Below the pieces are notes generated by a model, which did not search any database, was not told where the DNA came from, and saw only the letters and a list, made by a program, of their open reading frames with translations. Source: Nematopogon swammerdamellus (Eukaryota > Arthropoda > Insecta > Lepidoptera > Adelidae). From it: DNA of 64,000 nucleotides. Positions 54,897 through 64,000 of the stretch are shown here, piece by piece. Location: assembly GCA_946902875.1 (NCBI GenBank), contig OX336339.1, positions 26,195,349 through 26,259,348 on the forward strand. Reading direction: 5' to 3'. The stretch's first letter is position 1; each line of letters starts with the position of its first letter. The translations under genes and the position numbers were made by a program.

Positions 54897-56250
54897 CAGG
54901 GGTCAGTAAACTTTCTTCGGCAGAAGAGAGTCTTCTATTATTTCAAAAATATTCAAAGTGCGGCGCAAAGATTGTCTTTGAACTTGCATTAATGTTTCTT
55001 AGAAAGAAAGAATAGTATAACTGAAATACGAGTACCTATTTATTGAAAGAAAATTAGAAAGTGTTGTGCACCAGCCAGTACTTAATTAATATAATGATTG
55101 TATAGGAATTCTCTCTCGGTCGTTGTCGTATGTTTTGTACGGCCACGAGAGCTATATTTGCGTGTCTTCAACTATAAGAATGGTGCGCTTGCATAGCTTG
55201 AGTAAGTTTTGTCTGGTTGGGCAAAATTAATGTTATAATGTGAATTGGCTGCCATTTTGTTAGAAATGAAAATAATTCGGCACTTGTTTCACGGAAAGTT
55301 TATTTGAATGTGTAAAATTTATGACATTAAGTTAATAAAATTCTATAGATGGAATGACCACCTCCTGAGTTGATGCACATTTGTGCTGGTTTTACTGCAT
55401 TTTGAATTGTTGCTTGCAAAATATCCGGCTCAAAATTGGTGATTTTATGTTCAATGTTGGCTTCAAGACTTGCAACGTTTGTGGTTTGTTGTGGTAAGCG
55501 CGAGATTTCAAAAAGCCGGAAGAAGTCTGGCGCCGCCGTCAGATCTGGCCGGCCAGTTCAAATCGCAAATCGGTTCAAATGCCGTTCCAAACTAGATAGA
55601 CGCGGCGCCACAGATTACTTAATAGTTTTAAGTAATGGTGGCGATGTTGTAATGTTGGGTGGTGGTAATAGTGGCGGCGCTGAGGCTCTGCACTTGCTTA
55701 GCCAAAAGGAATATGAACTTATAAAGGAATATGATTGGCCTAGCGCAATACAAGCGAGCGGTAAGAGGAAGCTATGCATAAGGCCCTAATGTGTTAAAAA
55801 GAGACAAATCGTTTTCTCGCCGTCTTTCTCCGCTCTACGAGGATTCTCAGTATTGCAAGCAAGGGAGAGGGGATGCCGGAGTTTTGGAGCACGATTGTCG
55901 AGAAAACTTATCGAGCACCGCGTCTATCTAGTTTGGTGCGGTGTTTGTACACGGCCCGCAAATTGGTCAAATAAGCAGTAACAAAATGGCGTGTTCTTCA
56001 AGAATGTATCGCTCCATTGCTTGTTGTCAACTCATTCTGTTTAGAACATTAATGTCAAAAGTATAATGACATTTGACGCCATTCGCAAAAATTATGGCAC
56101 ATTCAAATTATGACATTACTTTTGCCCCACCTGGTAGTTTAGTGGTGCGGGTGTGGTGCTGACGATGTGTGGGTAGACACATAGAGAGATAGTTCGCGAG
56201 TTGAGCAGGCAGGGAAGTGGCGCTCGCGAGCCGCCGCTCGCCGACCCCTG
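54897..56250. mobile_element. hAT-type element with 8-bp target duplication
   Basis: Ends: CAGGGGTCAGTAAACTTT on the left, CGCTCGCCGACCCCTG on the right. Flanks GTCTAGTG (54889-54896) and CTCTAGTG (56251-56258) match at seven of eight positions. CAGGGGTC plus an 8-bp duplication is the hAT pattern. The interior holds a decayed mariner-class gene instead of a hAT transposase, so the element is non-autonomous or was invaded. Confidence 0.75.
55332..56017 (-). pseudogene. Decayed mariner-class transposase remnant
   Basis: Minus strand. The N-terminal end (ATG at 56017) reads MERYILEEHA and stops soon. The C-terminal end (55560-55332) reads PDLTAAPDFFRLFEISRL, then NIEHKITNFEPDILQ and MCINSGGGHSIY before TAA. 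PDLTxxDFFLWG and the INxxGGHF ending are mariner-class landmarks (family knowledge). The middle is lost: between the ends lies 55587-55936, bounded by the exact inverted repeat CCAAACTAGATAGACGCGG, which may be a separate small insertion. Breaks are described only. Confidence 0.6.
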
Positions 56251-56485
56251 CTCTAGTGGAGGTTGTCCAACCAATGTGAACGCGCCGCGTTGAGATCGCA
56301 GCCGTTCGGAGAACTCGCAGCCGATATTGAAGTGATGCGAAGTCGGTCGCTCGGCTCCGCAGACCGCGGGCAATATTTAGTTAGGAAACTTGTGTAGTCG
56401 CAAACTTATTTTAAGTTACTTAAATCTTGTACTTAATTAAATGAGGTCAGTGCGTACTTTAATATTTGTTTATGTATGTAATTAG

Positions 56486-56905
56486 CAGGGATCGGAATAG
56501 ATAGAGAATAAATACGTAATGTTGGCGAGTAGACATTACATGGAGTGGTTAAAACCACCTCTTTCGGGAAATATTCCCGAGAATTCCACAATTTAAAAAT
56601 ATATCCTGGTAGGGCTACAGTTAGTAACATGTCACTTGTAACATGCTGTAATGTATTAATACCTTATTTTAAAACTCTAAAAAATTATTAGTATGGATTT
56701 GTTAATAATTTTTTGGATTTTCATTATCAAGGTATTCATAGCACAAGCATGTTACCAGTGTCAAAAGTTACTATCTACCTATATAAAATCCCAGAATTCC
56801 TGGGCGTTTTTCAGAATTCCCAAAAGAGGTGGTTTGAACCACCCCATGTTATGTATTTTCACCAACATTAGATATTTACCTACACTGTACCTATTGCGAT
56901 CCCTG
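56486..56905. mobile_element. hAT-type MITE, 420 bp
   Basis: Ends CAGGGATCGGAATA and TATTGCGATCCCTG. Flanks GTAATTAG (56478-56485) and GTAATTTT (56906-56913) match at six of eight. Inner arms: GGAGTGGTTAAAACCACCTC and GAGGTGGTTTGAACCACCCC. No transposase. Confidence 0.7.
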
Positions 56906-56913
56906 GTAATTTT

Positions 56914-57396
56914 AGTTAAACGTGTGCTTTGTTACGTTACGGTGTGGGTGAGGAGTCGCGCGACTCGGTGTGTCAGCGCGCGGTCTAAAGACCGCCTCTT
57001 AATTCGTCCATCGACAGTATTACCTGGACGTCGGCGTTGCGTCCGGCCCGATCTAGATGTATCCGTCTGCGTTTTCTGTCCTGCGAGGTAGTCGGGGGTT
57101 TTTCTGTTTTCTTTCTACAAAGTAGAAGTTATCCGGAATGTTACCGACTGTCCTTAGGGCACGCTGCGTTTTATTCATAACGGTTGTGACTACGTACATA
57201 TGTACACGGGTACATAAGAAAACTTAATAGAATAGTATTCTCCGTCACCTTTACGTACAAACATTATTACAATATTGTTCATTTAATTACACAATGTATA
57301 GTTATATAGTTACAGCACGCGAGAGGATTGGCTGTTTCACTCCATACTTTATTTTGTTACAAAACATCTATTTTAGAACTTAATCATACATACATA
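56914..57396. other. No gene recognised
   Basis: A moderately GC-rich patch (56940-57110), then AT-rich sequence. No frame with a domain. Confidence 0.35.
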
Positions 57397-58037
57397 CATA
57401 CCACCAGTGGCGGTTCCCCAGGTGAAGCAAGTGAAGCACCGCCTCACTTAATTATCTTGAAAGTAAAGAAAAAAAAACATTTCAAAATATCAAGAAAGAA
57501 AACTTAAAAAAGTCAAGTATATCCGATCCGAACTGATCACAATATTAGCGCGGCGGCGCGGAGGAGGAGGAGGCGGCTGGTGCGACGCGCGCGACGAAAT
57601 ACGTTAAAGATGTGTTAGTGCATCAACACCACCAACACAGCACGCACACACACACAGACGTGACGTGTGACGTGTCACGTACGGCATGGCATATGGTGAC
57701 TCACCCCGGTCCGGTGCGGCGATGAATCGCTTATTTTGATATCGCTTCACCAAGCGTAAAGACAACAGGTTGACCTTGGAGGCTTTGGATGTAGGGAGCA
57801 GCTGAGGCTCTGATAAATGGCGCCGGACGAGACATCTATATCCAATTAAAATAATGCAGAGCGAGATGGGGCGATTCACGTTTTCTATAAGTCGGTTTGT
57901 TTTACCTCCGTGATTAACATGATGGCGAAATTCGCACTAGTTACGATAAGTTTCATAGCTCAATGGCATATGCTTCGCTTTTCAATCTAGTGACGTTGGT
58001 TCGAATCTCACTTTTGCGAATTCTTTTTTTTTTTTTT

Positions 58038-58770
58038 AGGGTTCCGTATCCGGTACGGGACCCTATTACTAAGCCTACGCCGTCTGTCTGTCTGTCTGTC
58101 TGTCCGTCCGTCCGTCTGTCTTTTTTTTATGTAATCCGGTATGGGTGGCTGAGCCGGAGGGGCCAAAGCGCATGCTCCGACCAGCCAATATCACCTCCGA
58201 GAAGGTAGGTGCCATACCGGAGACTTCCCTGGATTGCTGGCTATACTAGACTAGAGGAGAACACAGCCGAGGCTGCTATGCGGCAGCAGCAGGTGTAGGT
58301 ATGCATACACGTAATTTTTTTCGTCAGAAAAAACTCATTGTTACACGCCGACCGGATTCGAACCTCGCACCTCTCGCATTTGAAGCCAATGCCCAAACCA
58401 CTCGGTCACCCGCCGCTTGTCTGTCCGTCCGTCTGTCCGAGGCCTGTATCTCTTGAACCGTAATTTGGTAGCCCGTTGAAATGTTCACAGAAAATGTGTT
58501 ATTATGGCCGATATAACAAAAAATCATGAAAATAAGAAAAAGTAAAAAACTCACGGGGGTTCCCATAGATGGCGCGCGCGCATACACTTTTTGGTTTCAA
58601 AAAGTGTATGCGCGCGCGCCATCTACCAAATAGATGATGAATCATTTTCTAATCGTGACTAACTAATATGAAGTATTTCATAACACGCCATCTAGATGGC
58701 GTGGCGTGTTATGAAATTCATCTAGTGGCGCTTGCCGTGACATGGCGATACGGTACCCTCGGTGCGCGAT
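58038..58770 (+). repeat. Family-C repeat split by a SINE
   Basis: The first part, 58038-58123, runs AGGGTTCCGTATCCGGTACG to the CTGTCTGTCCGTCCGTC run. The second, about 58418-58770, resumes at TGTCTGTCCGTCCGTCTGTC. The SINE between is flanked by the CTGTC/CCGTC simple sequence, so its exact duplication is ambiguous. Confidence 0.75.
58124..58417 (-). repeat. tRNA-headed SINE nested in family C, minus
   Basis: Starts with a T-run and ATGTAATCCGGTATGGGTGG, and ends AAACCACTCGGTCACCCGCC. The B-box complement, CCGGATTCGAACCTC, is intact. Confidence 0.8.
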
Positions 58771-58916
58771 TCGTTAATAGTTTTTGGTTAAGTATTGTTA
58801 GGGCCAAAAAAAAATAGGTTTAGGTTTTTCAATTTATCATAAAGTAATAGCAATGTAGGTGGATTTTTTAGTCGCCTCACTAAGATTTATAGGTCAAAGC
58901 CGCCACTGCATACCAC

Positions 58917-59015
58917 ACGATTTATCTCGACAATCGGGGTAAGCAGAGTAGTCGGTGTTGTGCTGCAAGTACTCTTGTAAATTAGAACACAACACCGACC
59001 ACCACGAAATTCCTT
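58917..59015. repeat. Arm fragment of the 2.2-3.2 kb TIR family
   Basis: GTAAGCAGAGTAGTCGGTGT and AGTACTCTTGTAAATTA match the left arm near 2270-2335. Confidence 0.65.
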
Positions 59016-59236
59016 ATCGCACGTTACACTGCAGACACTTAGCGAATGAGAGCTAGGCCGAAACAAGTGTAAGACTTCGACCGTCACGACACTTTTACAG
59101 TAGTATGTGCGTTTGTGTGTTTACAAGCGTATGTCTGTGTACAGGTATATTACTGCAGTATAGACGTCATTTATTTTATTTTTTTATTTTTCATTTAGTT
59201 ACTCTCAAACGTTGTTAATTATTTATTTAATTGTGT

Positions 59237-60038
59237 CTGTTATATAAGGTCTTTTAATAGTAGGTAACGCTACGCTAAGGGCCGTATGTGTATCAGATAC
59301 TGATCACGTTCCCATACCTATTTTTTTTACGATATATAAAACCCAAGAAGAAGGTGTGGAACTCAGCTTGCGATGGCTTCACCGAACATATCCGGGCCCA
59401 TCGGCAGTAGAGGAGGGTGTTAATCGAGGTCGAGACTAGCGAGTGGCCACTCTAAATTTCCCGCGCATGCTTCACGTTTCGGCTCGCTTCAAGCCCTCGT
59501 CAGCTAGTCTGCGTTGACTAGGACGCGGGGAAACCACCAGTCCCGCTCTCGACCCCCCTCTCTCTTCCTATCCAAATTCTGTAGGATGCTTCCAGTGACG
59601 TTTTCGAAGCTCTCTCCATATATGAGCTTAGCGTCGATCTTGGCAGCCCTAGATTCTTGAAGAGACTGTAGAGCGACTTCGCTGGTAGTCCTCTTGCTCC
59701 GACTTCCACAGCGAAGAGATCAGTCTTGAATCCGTTTCTCACAATCCGGTCTACTAAGTTGCAGTACTTGTTAAGCTTGATGTTGTGGTCCTTCGGTATG
59801 TTACTTTCCCATGGAACTGTAAGTTCAACAAGTACTACATGCTTAGTCGCTATTGAGAACATGAGTATATCCGGTCTTAATGCTGTCGTACAGATATTAA
59901 GGTGAACTACTTCACGTATTAAATTTGAGTAGGTTTTTTATATCGTTAAAAAAAATTGGTATGGGAACGTGATCAGTATCTGATACACATACACCCCTTA
60001 GCGTGAAGTTACCTACTAATGAAAGAACTTACATACAG
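59237..60038. mobile_element. TIR element carrying a nuclease-like ORF
   Basis: The left arm (59237-59344) and right arm (59932-60038) are inverted over about 105 bp: TATGTGTATCAGATACTGAT with CACGTTCCCATACC on the left, GGTATGGGAACGTGATCAGT with ATCTGATACACATACA on the right. The shared outer word is GTAGGTAAC. Identity is about 85% by eye. The inside holds a minus-strand ORF. Confidence 0.7.
59518..59905 (-). CDS. Transposon-borne ORF with VELTVPWE motif
   Basis: The minus-strand frame is open from about 59905 to the stop at 59518; the first ATG in it is at 59862. It reads ALRPDILMFSIATKH, VVLVELTVPWESNI, DLFAVEVGARGLPAKS and ASYRIWIGRE. I recall the LRPDI...VELTVPWE...PVEVGxRG order from repeat-associated proteins in many animals; the E-x-T and E-V-G spacing hints at a restriction-enzyme-like fold. 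Function is not established to my knowledge. The C-terminal RGVESGTGGFPAS looks like a read-through tail. It lies inside two 105-bp inverted arms, so it was probably captured by a TIR element. Confidence 0.5.
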
Positions 60039-60648
60039 GCGAAAGGAACTTCGTTCCAACCCGGTGTCCCACGACACCTATCGTCTTTTTTTGTAACTCC
60101 ACATTGACATGTTGTAAAAATGTTCAACACCGACACAACAAATTGCGTATATCGCAATAATTAAAAACTTAATTTATCAAAATGTCTCGCACGTGTGAAA
60201 CAAACCCTAAAGGTAAGAGCGCACTCGGGCGGACGTGCATTGCGGTGGAGCTTCAGACGCCTCTTCACAAATGCAGAGCGCGTACTGTATAATAAGTGTT
60301 TTTACCTATGTAATGATTTTGTACATAATGTATATTTTGTAGCATATTATGTTTTATTTTAATGCCACTATGTCTTATGCGACGTACTCCGTGTACTTAC
60401 ATATCCGTTCTGACTTAACTGCTGTGTGAATATTGTTTGTTTTTATATTTTTATATATTCACTCCTTATTGGTGCTTCGATAGGAAAAGAATTTGTGGCA
60501 CGAATACCTCGTAAGTAGTGTATTAAAAACTTTTTGAAAACTGAAGCCAGCAGCCTTACTTACAAAATTACTTAAACTTTTTATATTGGTTTTTAGGCGG
60601 GATAGAAATGAGAGATCCTTGTCCGTTGCACAATTATACATACAGGAT
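60039..60648. other. No gene recognised
   Basis: GAACTTCGTTCCAACCCGGT and GTGTCCCACGACACCTATCG near 60047-60085 look like a repeat tail. The rest is AT-rich. Confidence 0.35.
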
Positions 60649-61115
60649 ATGTTTCAGGATAGGGTTTCGTAACTTAAGGGTTTGAAAGGAGTCCATATTT
60701 GAAGACGAAAATATCTGAATTTTTTTCCCAAATTAGGTCATTTTATAGTACTTTTTGGTGAAAATCGTTTCATCGAGATTTTGTGGACGGTTAACGTCCG
60801 CCTTTATTAAATAAAAATAAAATTACTAACTTACATGCTTAACTAGTAGAATTGAACAGCATGCAGGTAAATTCCAAACACTTAAAGTTGACATCAAAAG
60901 AAAAAGGGGATCGGACTAGGTCCTTAGACCTAGACAGCACTTTTGCCCAATCTCCCCAGACTCACTGTCCATCGAGTTTTTATTACAATTTCCAATGTTT
61001 GTATGAAAAAAAAAAATACAGAATTTCGATGCGAGTGTTAAGGATTTTTTTCCTTTAATAGTGAGTACTTTCTATTCCTGAAGTTTTTCAAGCCTATTCT
61101 GAAACATCCTGTATA
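60649..61115. mobile_element. MITE-like element with TACAGGAT ends
   Basis: Left end TACAGGATATGTTTCAGGAT, right end TATTCTGAAACATCCTGTAT: an inverted pair of about 22 bp with two mismatches. The interior of about 420 bp has no domain. TACAGG-type ends are common in mariner-like MITEs (inference). Confidence 0.55.
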
Positions 61116-61549
61116 GAGAAAACGAGAGAGTTGCTATATTGGGATACTGAGAGCTTAAAAATATTTACTGTCCATCTGAAATGTATGCGGGAAGGAGCGG
61201 TCCGCTTCTTTGCGAATTTAGTGTGCCAGACTCAATTTCAACAAAAACTGTGCGTATAGCATATTGTTATATTCTCTCACGTACGAGATGTGACGGCTGG
61301 AGTGAGTTGCGATGTGAATTGGTCTGAGTGTACCCTTGTATTCTCATTGTATGAACAATGTGAGACAACTCTACATTGTATGTAGGTACAATGTAAGAAT
61401 TGGCAAGTAGGTAACTGCAAATGGAGTATTATGAGAGCGGGCACGTGAGGTAATGGTTCGCGTCCACTACTATCGCTTCTATTATAACCTCGTACTTAAT
61501 CCAACTTGTCCCGAGTTGAAATAGAACAATTTGATGTTGGTAGTTGAAG
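61116..61549. other. No gene recognised
   Basis: Unique-looking sequence without supported features. Confidence 0.35.
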
Positions 61550-61551
61550 TA

Positions 61552-61810
61552 GAGAGCGTTCCATATAAATCTTCCCTTCGCCGTTATGTTGGCTCCACTG
61601 TCTATCTGTCAAAACAGCGTTGAGGGTTGCTATGTGTACAGATTTACCCGTAATTATCAGTATTTACCGTATTTATTATACGGTAAATACCTATTACATT
61701 ATTAGGTAATATAATCTTCACAATCTGGCAACAGGAATTTAAACTCTGACAATGACACTGGCAGAGGAGCCAACATAACGGCGAAGGGAAGATTTAGTTG
61801 GAACGCTCTC
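61552..61810 (-). mobile_element. MITE with TA target duplication, copy 2
   Basis: GAGAGCGTTCCA and TGGAACGCTCTC form the ends, with TA on both sides (61550-61551, 61811-61812). Internal blocks (AAAACAGCGTTGAGGGTTGC, ACAGATTTACCCGTAATTAT) are the complement of those in copy 1 at 9022-9286. Confidence 0.8.
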
Positions 61811-62905
61811 TAGTAGTAACTCTCGCCCGTGCAATATAAATGGTTTTATTTGGGACCAAATGACTTCAGGGACCTCTACCGAGTGGAGAACAGAAGCATA
61901 CAACAAACTGTATGATAGTGTGTGTGGCGGCGCTGAGTAGACACACACACATACATAACATAAGGCTGCTGAAACTAAACATTATAGTAAATATAAAATT
62001 ATATAAATAACAATCAATGACATATCAAAATTTGTATTTAACGTATTTATCCTCACATATTTGAGAAAACTCAATTTAGAATGTTTGCTAAATTAGAGGA
62101 TGTTTAAATATTAAAACATTGATTATTCAACTCGAGCTAACCTAGTAAACCTAGGATTAAACCGCCCTATCTTGAGGTTTATAAATTAGCCTAACGGTAG
62201 CACGTATGTAATGTACTTAACTTAATTTTAAGTTTTACTTAAAATCAATGTTTCCATTTTAATCTGGAGGATAAAAGTGTTTTATAAAGTTTATAACAAG
62301 CATACGCCCGCAACATAATATGCGTCGCGTATGCCAGCAACCTTCTATTCTATTATGACAATCATTCCAAGAGTTATTACAAAGATATTTACATATCGGC
62401 CACTCGAACAAGGAGTCGATGTCCGACTCTCCCTTCCCTTGCCTGCCGAGACGAACAATTTTTGATATTGCCGAAGTATGTACTTACTATGTGAATGTAA
62501 AAGACACAATGGAGTTCTTGAATCGCAATTTAGGATACTTGTTATATAGATGCAAAATGTTTTGTTCGCTTGTATGTATTTCATAAATGGTATCTAGGAG
62601 TTTTGTTGAATCATTGTATGTATATAGTGAGCAGATGTAGTTATATGTGGTTCAATAAAAAATATGATAAAAAGCTTAATTTGTTTTATTCGGGTGCTCG
62701 CTCACTCGCAATGAATTAATCTGTGTAGTAGTACAGTCAGTCAGTGTGCTACAATATGCAATAGAATTTAAATGTTTGCACACCGCAAATATTATAAACA
62801 TCATCGCATACATGCATCACACATTCCAAGTAAAAATATGACAAAATGGGGACCCCACTAAATTTTTTACTTTTTGCTCTTTATTAACTCCCGACGCAAA
62901 AGGAG
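61811..62905. other. AT-rich unique stretch, no gene recognised
   Basis: No repeat family of this window appears between about 61975 and 62850. GGTTCAATAAAAAATATG near 62650 contains an AATAAA hexamer, so a transcript 3' end is possible on the plus strand. There is no coding support. Confidence 0.3.
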
Positions 62906-62910
62906 CCAGC

Positions 62911-63218
62911 TCAGCCTCGATAGCTCAGTGGTGCAGACAGTCAACTGTCGCTATTGAATGTTAAGCAACGCTGGGTGCGGTCAGTACTTGGATGGGTGAC
63001 TGTTGGAGGCTGACCGAGGTTCGGAATCCTCGTAAAACTGTAGGTCCCTTCCCTCCTAATCTTACTTGGTGGTAGGGTTTAACCCGCCCGGGTTGGTACC
63101 ACCGCACTGAATGAAACGTCGGTTGAAACGGCTATGTAAATAGTTTGTGTTTTCCGACCAGTTCACATCACGGACGTTGTAGGTGATGTAGCCAACCGTC
63201 AGTTTCCATAAAAAAAAA
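62911..63218 (+). repeat. Composite tRNA/5S-headed SINE, best independent copy
   Basis: A box TAGCTCAGTGG (62921-62931). 5S-like block 62960-63000 (GTTAAGCAACGCTGGGTGCG, then GTCAGTACTTGGATGGGTGA). B box GGTTCGGAATCC (63018-63029). Body with GGTTGGTACCACCGCACTGA, tail GTCAGTTTCCATAAAAAAA. AAAAGGAG flanks both ends (left about 62898-62905; right end of the A-run), a plausible target duplication in a family-B repeat. Confidence 0.8.
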
Positions 63219-63231
63219 GGAGGTGTGTTAA

Positions 63232-63427
63232 ATTACAAATTTTCAAAAACTCCGGTCAGGTCGGGCCCTTAAAAAGTAAAAAATAATTTCCTTACAGGAG
63301 TCGGGGACCGCTAACTAAATAAAATATAAAACTCAAATATTTACTGAACGGTCCCCCGAATCCTTTACGGAAATTATTTTTTACTTTTTAAGGGCCCGAC
63401 ACAACCTGAGTTTTGTAAATTTGTAAT
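63232..63427. repeat. Fold-back core (family B), copy 4
   Basis: AATTACAAATTTTCAAAAAC, GGGCCCTTAAAAAGTAAAAA and GAGTCGGGGACCG on the left face CGGTCCCCCGAATCCTTTAC, TTTTTACTTTTTAAGGGCCC and GTAAATTTGTAATTTT on the right. Confidence 0.8.
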
Positions 63428-63430
63428 TTT

Positions 63431-63890
63431 TAGGGTTCCGTATCCGTCGTACGGGACCATATTACTAAGCCTACGCGTCTGTCTTTTTGTCTGTCTGTCC
63501 GATGGCTGTATCTCTTGAACCGTAATAGGTAACCCGTTGGAATTTTCACAGAATATGTATTATTATGGCCGATATAACATCAAGTAATAAAAATAAGAAA
63601 AAGTATAAAATTCACGGGGGTCCCCATACAAGAAACTAAGAAGTATATGTGCGCCATCTACCGAAAACAGTATGAAGTAGCGCTGACCATGACATGGCGA
63701 TACGGAACCCTTGGTGCGCGAGTTCGACTCGCACTTGGCCGGTCACATCCGCCATAATAACACATATTCTGTGAAAATTCCAACGGGTTATCTATTATGG
63801 TTCAAATCAAAAGATAAAGCACTCGGGACGGACGGACAGACAGAAGGCGTAGGCTTATTAAAACGTTTCCATATGAATACGGAACCCTAA
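63431..63890. repeat. Family-C repeats, head-to-head pair
   Basis: A plus copy (63431-63745: AGGGTTCCGTATCCGTCGTA to CGACTCGCACTTGGCCGG) is followed by a truncated minus copy (63746-63890, ending ATACGGAACCCTAAAAA). Confidence 0.7.
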
Positions 63891-64000
63891 AAATGATTGC
63901 AGATCACCAGTTTAAATCAAAATGAGATGAAAAAAATTGGTTGTCTGTAAAGTCGGTTTACGGACGATAGTTTTACGTAATAATGTCATAAAGTGGTAAG

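Larger units (their letters stand above)
57405..58908. mobile_element. hAT-type element with perfect 8-bp target duplication
   Basis: CATACCAC is present exactly on both sides (57397-57404 and 58909-58916). The terminal inverted repeat CAGTGGCGG / CCGCCACTG is followed on each side by a similar block (CACCGCCTCACTTAA versus GTCGCCTCACTAAGA). The interior carries a family-C repeat that itself contains a tRNA-headed SINE. No hAT transposase is recognised. A 91-codon minus frame at 57604-57879 (ending ALTHL) may be a transposase scrap. Confidence 0.85.

Overview
The window is nuclear DNA of an insect, almost certainly a moth or butterfly. The transposon families fit Lepidoptera: RTE-type tails carrying a CCCGCGGCTTCGCTCGCG motif, a CR1/Jockey-type retrotransposon whose ORF1 ends in a baculovirus-FP-like domain, and many short TIR and fold-back elements. 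The only host gene I can name is insect numb. There is no bacterial operon structure, CRISPR array or intact tRNA gene. Most of the sequence is layered repeats.

Layout. 1-16 kb: repeats only (RTE-like tails, a TIR element at 2.2-3.2 kb, a 2.15-kb non-autonomous element at 5.8-8.0 kb, SINEs, a TA-flanked MITE at 9.0 kb, a 5'-truncated reverse transcriptase at 12.5-13.8 kb, a 62-bp minisatellite at 15.1-15.6 kb). 16.2-16.6 kb: a CpG-rich minus-strand ORF of 87 codons that may be a host exon. About 17.05-22.76 kb: a nearly full-length CR1/Jockey-group retrotransposon with ORF1, a middle open frame and ORF2; ORF2 is broken once in an A-run. 23.8-25.9 kb: a second copy of the 5.8-8.0 kb element. 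26-46 kb: retrotransposon tails, a large (CT)n/(TCACTC)n microsatellite, fold-back elements, and an inverted-array element (37.3-38.8 kb) carrying a nuclease-like ORF.

46.4-53.1 kb: numb on the plus strand, six coding exons, 449 codons, with every splice phase consistent. Its N-myristoylation signal, PTB domain and two NPF motifs are visible. Intron 5 must use a GC donor. The introns hold a 166-bp-arm inverted repeat, a 41-bp minisatellite, a 56-bp perfect palindrome and a 96-bp exact copy of part of exon 4. Numb is a cell-fate determinant: it sits at the plasma membrane, is phosphorylated by aPKC, and links Notch-pathway cargo to the endocytic machinery.

53.5-64 kb: TIR elements with target-site duplications (522-bp element; hAT elements at 54.9-56.25, 56.49-56.91 and 57.4-58.9 kb; a TIR element carrying a second nuclease-like ORF at 59.2-60.0 kb; a second copy of the TA-flanked MITE), then another copy of a SINE that joins tRNA-type promoter boxes with a 5S rRNA-derived segment.

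The most unusual items are that tRNA/5S composite SINE, the two inverted-repeat elements carrying nuclease-like ORFs, and the structural oddities of numb. All identities and boundaries were read by eye; no alignment or search was run.
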